In this document: positions 1 to 10,400 of the stretch, piece by piece
Position numbering within the stretch: the stretch's first letter is position 1
Layout: each line of letters begins with the position of its first letter
DNA from: Coemansia sp. RSA 487
Taxonomy: Eukaryota; Kickxellomycota; Kickxellomycetes; Kickxellales; Kickxellaceae
NCBI GenBank assembly: GCA_027577595.1
Contig: JANBRJ010000052.1
Coordinates: 1 to 64,000 of the forward strand
Length of the DNA stretch: 64,000 nt
Direction: 5' to 3'
Program-made: the position numbers and the translations under genes
The notes under the pieces: model-generated
What the model was told of the DNA's origin: nothing
What the model saw: the letters and a program-made list of their open reading frames with translations, nothing else
Database searches by the model: none

Positions 1-179
1 TGCGTGTGGGTGAGGCGCTCCAGGGCTGTGTGGTGTTTGCCGAGCCCAAAATGAAAAAAAACATACAACCTGTTTCTGATAACTGCCGCCAGCCTGCTGT
101 AGCTCCGCCAAATGCAGCCAAATGCGTGGCTGGAAGAGCTGGAGCGGGTGCTGCTGTGTTTTTGGGCTCCGTCGGACGG

Positions 180-187
180 TATATAAA
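180..187 (+). promoter_or_regulatory. TATA box of the cysteine-rich mini-gene
   Basis: A clean TATATAAA-type box lies about 150 bases before the first usable ATG at 332. From about 190 to 332 there is no other ATG, and the stretch is C/T- and CA-rich like a fungal 5' leader. Transcription would be expected to begin about 30 bases downstream of the box. This is inferred from base composition only. Confidence 0.6.
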
Positions 188-331
188 TGGTCAATCCCCT
201 GGTGCCCTTCCCTTGGATCGAAACGTATCATCAGACCACCATTCACCAAACACTTGCTACATCCACCGATCCGCGCCGCCATCGCCCCTCTCCGCACCAG
301 CACTCCAGCACGCCAGAGCTCCAACTCAAAA

Positions 332-424
332 ATGCTTTCCAAGACCTCGTCGCCACTTTTCCTCGCCAACAACGCCGACCGCGAGTGCACCTGCCCGCTG
401 TGCAAGAGCGGCGGCAACTGCTAG
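332..424 (+). CDS. 30-residue cysteine-rich peptide, possibly metallothionein-like
   Basis: The first ATG after a strong TATA box has A at -3 and opens a 30-codon frame. The N-terminal half is ordinary; the last dozen residues read CTCPLCKSGGNC. They hold four cysteines spaced C-x-C-x2-C-x5-C, and the peptide ends on cysteine. An AATAAA polyadenylation signal follows at 595-600. Fungal copper or zinc metallothioneins can be this short (the Neurospora one is about 26 residues) and use C-x-C motifs, but they normally have more cysteines. The role as a metal-binding peptide is therefore a guess. Alternatives are a peptide of unknown role, or the first exon of a longer gene, although no obvious downstream exon is visible. 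A 144-codon frame overlapping in another phase starts inside the TATA box and has low-complexity content, so I do not favour it. Confidence 0.45.
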   Translation: MLSKTSSPLFLANNADRECTCPLCKSGGNC

Positions 425-906
425 AGCACAGACCCCCCACTACGTCTTTCCTCTTCCAGCCTCTCCCTTGCTGGCTTGCACATTTGCATCTCAAGCACCC
501 AGCACCAAAATTACTGCCAGTGGCAGCTCTTCACCCCCCCCCCAAAAGTAGCACACAAATGCATAGACTCTCCTGCTTAGACTCCAAAATTTTTAATAAA
601 AACACTGCACATGTCTTATAAACACAACAATGATGGATGCTGTTTAATATAGCCGGTCCAAGAGTGGTGGTTGGCTAGGCAAAGAAATGATCAGCAGATC
701 ATCCCACCAAATAATAACAAATAAAAGGATCATGCAACAAGCGGAGAACAGCAGTCAGCCTTTATGCTGGCAAGGCGGTTTTCTTTGTAGAGCCCTCTTC
801 CTTTGTACTTGCTTCAAAGCTATTTTGCTTTATTTATTCTTTTATTCATTGCAAATTGACAGTAAGCAACCCATCTTTAGACTATTTGAGAAATTCAAAG
901 GAGAAA
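425..906. other. Intergenic: 3' end of mini-gene and ATG3 promoter
   Basis: This holds a C-rich trailer, an AATAAA signal at 595-600, and then an AT-richer stretch that must contain the ATG3 promoter. I see no further gene here. Confidence 0.5.
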
Positions 907-2227
907 ATGTCGTCGTTCCACTCGCTATTCCACAAAGTGGCGGAGCACCTGAACCCAGTGCTCAAGAACTCCAAGTTTAAGGAGACGGGCGTGTTGACGC
1001 CGGAAGAGGTATTTTGACAAAAGGGCCAAGCATAAGCTGGCATCGACTGTTTACGTGTGGGGGGTGGTTGGGCCTTCACCAGGGTGTCCAACTGCATGTT
1101 TGCCTGCGTTTTGCTGACAGAGATTTCTACCCATCCCATGTAGTTTGTTGCGGCTGGAGACTACCTTGTGTTCAAGTGCCCAACGTGGAGCTGGTACGTA
1201 GAAACCGGGGCTGATTCGATCCGGAGAGGTCAAGAGTCCGCTGCTTGAGTGAGTGTTATTGTTGAGTAGTGTGTAGCTAGGGATCTAACAACAGCGCAGG
1301 CCGATGCGTTATAAGCGGTGTTTGAGGCATTTGTGTAGGGAGAAGGGCAATCCGAGCAAGCGGCGCGACTACCTTCCAGCAGACAAGCAGTTTCTAGTGA
1401 CGCGCAACGTGCCTTGCCTGCGGCGCGCGGACCAGATGGCTGTTGGGATGGACGACTCGCTGGAGACGGAGGGTGAAGACGGATGGGTGTCTGCGTATAC
1501 GGGACACCGGGGCGTCAGCGCGCAGGATGAAGATGAGATCGAGGAGATTGGCGGGATTGAAGACACCGGCGTGCAGGTGCCGTCGGCCAAGGAGATCGAG
1601 CGGCTGACCCGGGGCGTGGAGGCGGACGGCGGAACCAGCGAGCAGGACCTGGACACGCCACTGGGGCAGGTGGCGGCGGATGGCGAAATCGACGAGATCC
1701 CTAGCGACATTGAAGACATCCCCGACATCGATGACGAGCTCGAGGGCTTTGCCCCTGTCGAGGACAGCGACCCTGCAGCCGACGCCGATGCCAGGGAACC
1801 GGGCGCAGGGGCCGGGCCCGGGTCCGGGTCCGGGTCGCAGGGCGATGCAAGCGAGGACAAGATCCTCCGCACGCGCACGTACGACATCAGCATCACGTAC
1901 GACAAGTACTACCAGACGCCGCGCGTGTGGCTGTTTGGGTACAGCGAGCAGGGCAGCCCGCTGACGACAAGGCAGATCTTTGAGGACATCAGTGAGGACC
2001 ACGCGAAGAAGACGGTGACAATCGAGACGCACCCACACCTGGGCGTGCAGCAGGCGTCCATCCATCCCTGCAAACATGCGCACGTGATGAAGAAGATCAT
2101 CGAGCGTGCCGTCGAGGGTGGCCGGAGAGAGATCCGCGTCGACCAGTACCTGGTCATCTTCCTCAAGTTCATGAGCAGCGTGCTGCCAACCATCGAGTAC
2201 GACTACACAATGTCCACCGACATCTAG
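907..2227 (+). CDS. ATG3: Atg3, E2-like enzyme that conjugates Atg8 to phosphatidylethanolamine
   Basis: Atg3 takes activated Atg8 from Atg7 and transfers it to phosphatidylethanolamine on the growing autophagosome. Three exons fit exactly: 907-1008, 1144-1193 and 1339-2227. Introns of 135 and 145 bases have GT/AG ends, and a CTAAC-like branch site lies in the second. The product is 346 residues (yeast Atg3 is 310). The N-terminus has the family's amphipathic start and the stretch [12 protein letters not shown]; exon 2 gives [15 protein letters not shown]; exon 3 continues [20 protein letters not shown]. The catalytic cysteine is about residue 295 in the motif HPCKHA, followed near the end by YLVIFLKF. 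A long acidic segment with a Gly-Ser run (about residues 80-200) corresponds to the flexible region that binds Atg7. The ATG at 907 is fixed by homology of the first exon. Confidence is high. Confidence 0.97.
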
Positions 2228-2684
2228 GCGCCCTTAGTTACCCTTTTCTCTACGCCTGCTTACACAGCAGCTGTTGCTAATCCAATATATCATTCTATCC
2301 AACTGCAGATCCAGGCTTCCATTGTGCTTTGTCCAGTGGGGGGTGGTCTTCGTGGTTGTTGCAGCGCAGCCTCGTTGTTCCTGACTGTGGTCATGCGCCT
2401 GGTCAGCGCCATCCTCTGCCACCCACTGGCTACAATAACATCCAGTTTCTCCTCATCAAGCCAATGCGCAAAGAGCGCGTGTCTGCAGGCAGCACACGTT
2501 GCTGCAGGCAAAACTGTCAAAGCGCAATGGCTGCATCCAATGCGGCCTTTTTCATTTCAGCTCATCTGGCACTTTCTTCTTTTGTTCCTTTTTTGAAACT
2601 CAGCAAATTAACCACTCTTACTGCGCTCTACTGTTCTATTTACACCCTATCCGTTTTATCTGGCAAACGCAGTCCCTGCAATAT
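2228..2684. other. Intergenic: ATG3 trailer and promoter of the first MSYIP gene
   Basis: No gene is visible. The next reading frame stays open upstream of its start into this region, but paralogue comparison puts the start at 2685. Confidence 0.5.
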
Positions 2685-5600
2685 ATGTCGTATATTCCCC
2701 GCCCCCCTGCTGCTGCTGCTGCTGCGGGCCGACCCGACGAGATCCGGTCGGTCTCCAGTAGCCACACCAGCAACTCGGCAGCCGTTGCCCAGCTGTTCGC
2801 AAGACCGCTGCCCAGTAGCAGCCTGGTCAGAATTCCGTCCTCAACACGCGTCTCTATCGTCAAGGTGTTCTCTGACGACTCGAATGTGCCTGCGATTCCT
2901 CCAATACCAGACACGACGATGAACCTGGGCTCGGCCAGCATAGCCAGCTCCAGCACAACCACACCGTCTGTCAGCACAACCGCCCGATCTGTCAGAACCC
3001 ACCGCCGCACTGTGTCGGCCGGAGACGAAATAAAGATGGCTGCACGCGCTAGTGATACAGCGACACCTGGTACCATCCAAACAGTAACAACGGCTGCTAC
3101 ACAGACACGTACCTTTAACGGGCTTAGCGACACTAGCAGCGGCCAAAAGAATGACAGGCCGAGGCTTGGGCTGTCGAGTCTTAGACTTGCGTGGAGTCAC
3201 GCCAGGGAAAGACACGGCAGAGCCTCCGACGCCGCTCAGTCACCGCAATGGACCGCTGAGGAAGTAGGAGCGCTGGCTGCCGCCAGCGTGCAATACTGGC
3301 GCCACGGCAGCACTGTCGACTTTAGCGCAGTCTCCAGCGAGATGGGGCGCCCGGCCGGCGAGGTGCGCGACATGCTGGAGTACATGCTCCAGGGCTACGT
3401 GCGCTTTGGCGGCGGCGCCTTTTGGGCCGGCGAGCGCCCCGACCTTATCGTCGCGTGGGCGGAAAGGGAGTTCCCCAGAAGTCCCGTGCTCAACCCAGCG
3501 CATGCGCTGCCTGGGTCCGCGCTAGCGCGCAGCAGATCCCGGCTCGACACGTGCCTGGCCGTCCTCCGGTGCCGTCCGCACGCCGCGCATCCCGACACAT
3601 ACGCTGCCGACCGCCACGGCGCCGTACCCAGCGCCCAAAACGTCGTCGGCGACTTCCGCGAAAGCATGCGCATCCACGACGTCGACACACTGTCGCTTGC
3701 GCAGCGCCGGCTTCCGGTTGCCGGTTCCGCGACACAGCACAGCAGTCCTGGCCCAGCCAATGCCGCAGAAGGCAGCAGCACCAGCACCAGCACAAGCACC
3801 AGAAGCCCCTCGCGTCCCGCCACTGCTACATTTGCCCAGAGCGATTCAGCACCGGGACATGAGCACCACCTCCCAGCGAGCCACGCCAGCAGCAAAGGGC
3901 AGGATGAGGACCAGCAGCCGCCAGCTACTGCGCCCGCAGACAGCAGGCTAGACAGCTATAATGACACGGCAACGCATTGGGACTTTAGACCCGGAGTGGC
4001 CAATGTCCCGCTATTCACCGGTGGTCTTCGCAACCACCAGGCCCTCAACACCCTGAGTCGCGAGACCCGTGCGAGGAAAGCAAGAAGAGGCTCGTTCAGG
4101 GCCGAGCCGAGCCTGACTGCCGTCTTGGAAGGAAGGGCGCCGCAGAATGGCACGGCCGAACCGTCCGCCTCGTTCACGTTTTCCGTCTCGCCGGCCAAAG
4201 CCGCGCCGGCCGCGGCTGTAATGGTTGACAAGGGAACATCGCCAGCCGAATCGCCCAGCACTGCACTTGCAAGGCAGCGTGCGCACACTGTTGCACACAC
4301 AGGGCTTACTGGCCAAATCGCACATCCTGCGCGGTCGTCCCGTGACAGTGGCAATGTCGACGTGTCGGAACTCAGGCTCCCTGCTGCGTCCATTAGCGAC
4401 GATATGGATCCTGTTGCGGCGCGGCTCGAAACCAGCCAGCCTGACAGTGAGCTTGATGCGCACTTTGGCGACATCGGCCCCGAGATCCGGCTAAAGGTCA
4501 GGCGGTTTGTCGCCCAGTTTGTAGGCGATTTTCCCTCCGACTTTCAGCAGCGCGTCCGGACGCTGCAGGCCGGCAAAGACGGGCTCTGTATGACAATCGA
4601 CAACTTTCCGGACTTTGAGTACAACAACGACGCCTTTATGAAGGCCATTGAGACGATATATCGCTATGTCGGCGGCAGCGTCATATACACGTGCAACATG
4701 TTCTTCCATGTGCAGCTGCTGCATGCCATTCGGATACACCACATCCCAGTCACCGAGGGCAACTGGCTACGCGTCAACGACTTTGCCACTAGGGTCTTCA
4801 ACAAAAAGATTGAGGATGCGCAGTATGTCGTCTTGGAAGAGTACACAAAGAACAAGAGCAGTGGCAGCCAGGATAGCACTAATGGCAGTGCCGCTGCCAA
4901 GAGTAAGCCGTCCGCTATATCGTCTAGCATCAATGGAGGCAGGTTCGACAGCATCGTTGGCAACGAGCATATGTCGCCCTTTGACCATGCATATTACATG
5001 GACATGCTTGCACACAACTACGTGCAGTTCTTCTTGCAGAACAACAGCGACGAGATTATGAAGCGTGCGCGCAGCAGCAGCTACCGCCCCATGCCTGTTG
5101 CGCTTCAGGTTGACGAGGACAAGATGCCCAAATTCGATGTCGAGATACGCAATCTGCTGATAACCTTCATCTGGGAGGACATGCCGACATCCACGCTCAA
5201 GTCAAAGGAGATCACGCTGCTGCGTGCGCTCGAGCTGTTCAACGGCGAGATAGCCGATCGCTGCAGCTTCCGCCTGGAAAACATGTTCCACCTGATGGAC
5301 AAGGTAAAGAACGAGGACGGCCCCAGCGACCAGGACAGGGTCATTGCGGACATATCGGCTGTCAAGGAGATGCCTACGGGCGGCCTGGCGCAGGCGCTTG
5401 GAAAGTCGTTTGCCCGCCAGTACTTTGACGAGGACAAGAGCCGCTTCCTGGAGGCCATGATGCACGACCACCCGTTCCGCCCAATCGAGCGTGACGAGCT
5501 CCAGGAGTGGATGTCCAGAGAAAGCAGCCCGTTTGGCGACGACATTGACTACCGGCTGAACACGCGCCTCTACAAGTATCTGCGGCGGCTGCGCGTGAGG

Positions 5601-6557
5601 CCCAGCAGCAAGCAGTGGATGCAGGCTAGTGGCGCTGCAACGCTCTCGATGATTCGGCGCGTCAAAAACGCAATCATCGACAAGGGGTATGTTGAGCACA
5701 TCGATGCAGAGGCCTATGCCCAGAGATTCAAGGACATTGTGCGCGATGCTCGCACTTCATCCGACGCCAGCACATCCTCAAAGCCTGACGTGCAGAACCG
5801 TCCGGAGGATGCTAGCAAGCTGCGTCTATCTGCGTTTGGAAAGGTTCCAGGATGGGTCTCTCTGTTGACTGAATCTAGATCTACTGACAGCGATTCTTCG
5901 AAAGACATCAAAGCGAGTTCCAAGATCACTTTGCGCCCTGCCGAGCAATTGCAAAAGCAGACCAGCATTCACGGCATGGAAGTGGCTGACGCGATAGTAT
6001 CAGAAAAGCAACCTATCGCAACAAACGGTACAAAGAGCAGCCGGCGCCATAGTCTTGTTGATGGCAATGATGGAACGCAGGTGGCGGCTGGCTCTCCATA
6101 TCCTATCGATACCATCGCTGCAGCTGACCCAATGACAGAATCGGCACAGCAGCAGCAGCAGCAACCACGGACCAATAGAACGCAGTCTATGGGACCGGCA
6201 GATACCAACAAGGATTCGGTACTCGTCCACGCACAGCCTGTGAATCACAGTCAGCATCCGCACCAGCTCAAGGGCAACATGAGTATGCCTGGCCTTATGC
6301 AACAGTACACAGTGCCAATGCCCAGCGGGAGCTACCAGCACCTGTCGCAGCCAGTATCAGTAGCACACATGTACCCACCCTATGTACCACTGGACATTCA
6401 TCAGCATATACCGGTCATGTATCCGCCCATAGCACCGCCATACCCAATTGCGCAAGGCAACGGACAAGCAAACATGGATTTGGTCATGCGCAAGTTTGAA
6501 GAGATGCAAGAGATGTTCCGGCAGATGCAGGCCGAGAAGCGACAAGGTCAGGCGTAG
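2685..6557 (+). CDS. MSYIP-family protein A: Myb/SANT-like domain plus conserved C-terminal region, function unknown
   Basis: I do not recognise a named family. The frame is open further upstream, but the ATG at 2685 gives MSYIPRP, matching MSYIPKP of the neighbouring paralogue; the product is 1290 residues. Order of parts: a Ser/Thr/Ala-rich disordered start; a Myb/SANT-like helix bundle at about 188-240 (begins WTAEEVGALAA); a long disordered middle; and a folded region at about 594-1016. The folded region contains NWLRVNDFATRVFNKKIEDA, an RLYKYLRRLRVR helix and the signature ASGAATLSMI. A glutamine run and Pro/Tyr/His-rich tail follow, and a short C-terminal coiled coil ends the protein. 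Conserved blocks are shared with the next gene. The Myb-like part suggests a DNA- or chromatin-binding role, but this is inference. The gene is clearly richer in G and C than its paralogue. Confidence 0.85.
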   Translation: MSYIPRPPAAAAAAGRPDEIRSVSSSHTSNSAAVAQLFARPLPSSSLVRIPSSTRVSIVKVFSDDSNVPAIPPIPDTTMNLGSASIASSSTTTPSVSTTARSVRTHRRTVSAGDEIKMAARASDTATPGTIQTVTTAATQTRTFNGLSDTSSGQKNDRPRLGLSSLRLAWSHARERHGRASDAAQSPQWTAEEVGALAAASVQYWRHGSTVDFSAVSSEMGRPAGEVRDMLEYMLQGYVRFGGGAFWAGERPDLIVAWAEREFPRSPVLNPAHALPGSALARSRSRLDTCLAVLRCRPHAAHPDTYAADRHGAVPSAQNVVGDFRESMRIHDVDTLSLAQRRLPVAGSATQHSSPGPANAAEGSSTSTSTSTRSPSRPATATFAQSDSAPGHEHHLPASHASSKGQDEDQQPPATAPADSRLDSYNDTATHWDFRPGVANVPLFTGGLRNHQALNTLSRETRARKARRGSFRAEPSLTAVLEGRAPQNGTAEPSASFTFSVSPAKAAPAAAVMVDKGTSPAESPSTALARQRAHTVAHTGLTGQIAHPARSSRDSGNVDVSELRLPAASISDDMDPVAARLETSQPDSELDAHFGDIGPEIRLKVRRFVAQFVGDFPSDFQQRVRTLQAGKDGLCMTIDNFPDFEYNNDAFMKAIETIYRYVGGSVIYTCNMFFHVQLLHAIRIHHIPVTEGNWLRVNDFATRVFNKKIEDAQYVVLEEYTKNKSSGSQDSTNGSAAAKSKPSAISSSINGGRFDSIVGNEHMSPFDHAYYMDMLAHNYVQFFLQNNSDEIMKRARSSSYRPMPVALQVDEDKMPKFDVEIRNLLITFIWEDMPTSTLKSKEITLLRALELFNGEIADRCSFRLENMFHLMDKVKNEDGPSDQDRVIADISAVKEMPTGGLAQALGKSFARQYFDEDKSRFLEAMMHDHPFRPIERDELQEWMSRESSPFGDDIDYRLNTRLYKYLRRLRVRPSSKQWMQASGAATLSMIRRVKNAIIDKGYVEHIDAEAYAQRFKDIVRDARTSSDASTSSKPDVQNRPEDASKLRLSAFGKVPGWVSLLTESRSTDSDSSKDIKASSKITLRPAEQLQKQTSIHGMEVADAIVSEKQPIATNGTKSSRRHSLVDGNDGTQVAAGSPYPIDTIAAADPMTESAQQQQQQPRTNRTQSMGPADTNKDSVLVHAQPVNHSQHPHQLKGNMSMPGLMQQYTVPMPSGSYQHLSQPVSVAHMYPPYVPLDIHQHIPVMYPPIAPPYPIAQGNGQANMDLVMRKFEEMQEMFRQMQAEKRQGQA

Positions 6558-7423
6558 GTAGACCTTATTTTGCTGCTTTTAAATGCTATAAACACTGTAA
6601 TAGACACAGCTTTCATGCAAAGCCAGATGTGCCCTCCCCTGCCTGTATGTGTATGTAGCAAAACAGTGTGACCAGTAAGTATATCTATGCTAATGCCTTG
6701 TGTTGCGGATATGTCTTCATATCCGTCTTATCAAGCACATTCAAGCGCATGGGATCAGCTGAAAAACGTGCACGCACCGCACAGCCATTGCACCCGTACA
6801 AGCACCAATGGAAATGGCTGGCAACCAATGCAAAAAAGCAGCGCACTCTAACCACCCACGCCTTCCAGAACCACAAAGAGCACAGCAATACATCCAAACA
6901 AGATAAGTCCGCTCCTGAAAAGCGTCAGCTTTAAGGATGTTTGGAGCAATAAATAGTCAGCCGCAAAGTGGCAAAAGCTGGAATTCGTGATGACTATCAA
7001 TCGGCTGGCACATCTGCAGAAAAATAGAGGAATGGCATATGTATGCAGGCACGAAGCTCCGACAAGTAGAAAAGCTGGCATCCCTCCCACCTTGACTTTC
7101 TGTTGGAGTTTTGCTTTTTTTGCTTTTCTGCCTTCCCCTGCGCCTTTTCTGCCTTGACACATTGTCCTTAAATGGGAATGTGGGCTGTCTATTGTATAAG
7201 CGGAGCAAGATTCTTTGTTTCTTTTTTACACAAAAGTGAATCCAAACCTTGCATCCCTTTTGTGCTTTTGCACTTTGCAAACATACACAGGAAGTCTGTG
7301 CTGAAATCAAAAGCCCCCTTCTCTTTTCCTGCTCAGCCCAGTTTTGCCTGTTTATCCTTTTCTGTACTTTATGCCCTGTATTCACTTGCAAACAAGCTGT
7401 TTCGCTCTCTTGTCCAAAGCCCA
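6558..7423. other. Intergenic between the two MSYIP paralogues
   Basis: This 866-base spacer is AT-richer than the flanking genes and C/T-rich toward its end. Small open frames in it have no coding character. The frame of the next gene is open back to an ATG at 7172, but that extension has no counterpart in paralogue A and reads like a pyrimidine-rich leader. Confidence 0.5.
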
Positions 7424-10400
7424 ATGTCATATATCCCAAAGCCAACGCACCAAAAGAGAGGTGCCAGTACCACAGCTGCTCACGTAAAGTCAAAAGCCCC
7501 ACTGGAAATATCGCTTTCTACGCTGTCGAGCAGAACACGCTCGCTCCACACCAAAGAACAGCCTCACCAGCACACCACGCTCTCCAGCTCAAAGGAAGTA
7601 AACCGAAGCTTTGCAGACGAATCGCCGCTTCCCAGCCAAAGCCTGCGCATCCACCATTGTAAAAACGGCAGTATCGTCAGGTTGTTTCCGTTTGATGCTG
7701 CGTCCCAGAGCCGTGCAAACAACGAGGGCAGGCGCCTTGATGACAGCGCAATTGGAATACAAGACTCCTCGTGTACATACCCTGCGCTTGGATTGGACTC
7801 CAGGCCTGTCTCTGCAGAGCAACGCGTGCCTACAAAAGCTGACCGTATATCAACGCGTTACCGATCTGTCAGCGATAGCCACAGCTCAACAGAGAATGGT
7901 GCTGCTGTTGTTGCTGCGACAAGTCTGCATTCTCCAACATCGCAAGATATCCAGAACCTTCCGCCATCTGACGCTCCAACAAAGCTTGTTCGCCGTAAAA
8001 CAATATCGGCACCCCCGAAAACAGGAGGATCCGGCAGTCAGGCCAAACCCACTCACAGATCTTCTCATGCGACACACGCAGACGAATTCAGGCCATGGGC
8101 TGCCAAAGAAGTGGACTTCATGGCAAAAACAAGCATGCGCTACTGGACCAGTGACCAGACTGTCAACTACAATGTGATCTCTAGGGAGCTTGATCGCCCA
8201 CAAAAAGAAATCAGGACAATGCTGCGGCTGATGCTCCTGGAGTACAGGCTCTTTGCACACAAGCTGCATTGGCCGTTGGAAAACGAAGTGCTTGTCAAGA
8301 GGTGGGCTGCAGCCGAGTTTCCAAAATGCCCCACGCTAAATCACGCAAAGAGCCCCAGCAGCAGACACACAGTTGGCTTCGCAAACGTCGACAGGTGCAT
8401 TTCTGCCCTGCGGTGCAACGGTCAGGCTGTGGATTCTGCCGACTTCTTTGCCAACACAAAAAACACCGAGTCTTCTGGCGCAGACCCGAATACCGTGCCT
8501 CAGCCTGTGCCAGCCAACGGTTGTAAGAAGCCGGGATTTGAATTCAATACAGAGTCGTCCTCGGTGCCAAACAGCACGTCTCAGTCGGTCAATGATGCCA
8601 TTGAGGCTATTGCTGCCCTCACGTTTGCCAAACACCCACAGAGCCCAGCAACCCGGGCTACAAGAAAGGTGCTGTCGTCGAATCGCAAGGATGTCAACAT
8701 TTTAAGCCGAAACTCCCGTGTCCAAAGAGCCCATGGTAGGCATAGAGGCTCCACAACAACCACACATACTTCCGGTGCTGAGGATTCATACACAAAATGC
8801 AACATTGCAGCCCCATCAGAACCGCGCCAAGAGGATTTAAAGAAGCCCCCAGAAACAAAGCGTGTGTCGTTTGGAGCTATAGATACTATTATCGAAATGG
8901 AAGCACGTAGCCTGGATTCCAAACCATCGGTGCTTAGTGCCCCTGCCAAACCACAAGCGGAACTTGAAAAAATAGAACTGAACCCCGATTGCTCAAAGGA
9001 CACTGAGCTTTCCCCCGAGCAGTCGACAGATACATGCGATTTTAATCGCCTTGATGGCGACATCGATATGCGATTCTTTGACGTCACTGCTGTATCTCGC
9101 AAGTACATCCGCAGTTTTGTCGACAGATACACTGAAAAGTTTTTTGATTCTTTCTTTTGTAGGATTGCACATCCGCGTATCGAGGACGGCGACCGACTGT
9201 GCCTACAGCTTGAAAGGTGCTTAGACGATGATGTTAGTCTCGCTGACGATGATCTTTTGGTACGTCTTCAAAAAGAGATACTGACATTCGATGCGTTTGC
9301 CATTGCCGAAGGATGCGGATCCGGAGATATCAAAAGCAGCGCCGGCGGTAGCAGTGGAAATGTGGCAAATATACGGACCAGGCTTGCCAAGGCCAGCCTC
9401 CATTTCCATATGTGCCTTTCTCGTGCAGTTGAAGAGTGTAAGATATACAAAGGCGATGCCAACTGGCCAAGCGCCAATGACTATGCAACATCCGTGTTCA
9501 ACCGGGCCATAGAGGACGCGCATTATCTTGTTTTCGAAGGCCATCGCGGGGTGTCTGAATATAGCTCTGGTTCTGGACTTTCGGCTATCCAATATATGCG
9601 CACAGAGGACATGGCTGGACGTGCAAACCAGTTCAAAAGGGCCTACTATATGAGAATCGTCTCTAATGCCTTAGTATCTAGGTATGTACAGAATGATGGT
9701 CGGCAGACGCTTTTGAAACGCATAGAGATAGCTGGAATACACCCCGTGCCAACAGCCTTGGAATTTGACGACAATCTGAGCGAGGAAGAGCTGGAGAGCG
9801 AACTGGAGACTCCCTGGAGCGACGTGTCGATCCGCGGAGAGCTGCACAACCTAATCATGGAGGTGATGCCATGCGCAACCAACAAGTCAACGATGCTTGC
9901 GATGCAGCAGGCAATCGAGGTATACAACAAGACAATCGTTATCTACAATGACGGGTTGAATGGCGAATTATCCAGAGCATTTGACAAAAGCACAAGAGCG
10001 ATCGACTTGCAGGCAAAAAACAGAGAAATCGTCGAGCTGCTGAAGGATGAATCCCAAGCAACAATGTCAGTCGAGACAACGTGCAAAGTGGCAGAGTGCT
10101 TGGCAGAGCTTTGGTTTGACCGGTTGAAAATGGGAGTTCTCCGGGCGCTGATGGTGGACCACAGCCTGATGCCTGTTTCGTTGAGTGATATTCGCCGATG
10201 GATTATCGAGGATCGATCACCAGGCGGCAGAAACATCGACTTTGCTCTCAACTCACGTCTTTACAACTATCTAAAGTATTCGCGTGTGCGTTTGAATGAA
10301 GCAAAGTGGCTCTATGCCAGTGGAGCTGCAACTTTACGAATGATCGAGCTAGCAACGATGTATTTGCAAAACAAGCATCTGCTAGAGCACATTAGTGTTG

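Noticed and set aside
187-621. 144-codon frame overlapping the mini-gene
   Set aside because: Its ATG lies at the TATA box, before the expected transcription start, and the product is low-complexity Pro/His/Leu-rich.
1394-2083. 229-codon antisense frame over ATG3
   Set aside because: Shadow of the ATG3 exon in GC-rich sequence, with no domain.
2700-2725. GCT triplet run as a possible microsatellite of interest
   Set aside because: It simply encodes an alanine run in the MSYIP protein A start; similar short CAG/GCC runs elsewhere encode Gln or Gly.
7172-7423. N-terminal extension of MSYIP protein B
   Set aside because: Not shared with protein A; reads like a pyrimidine-rich leader.
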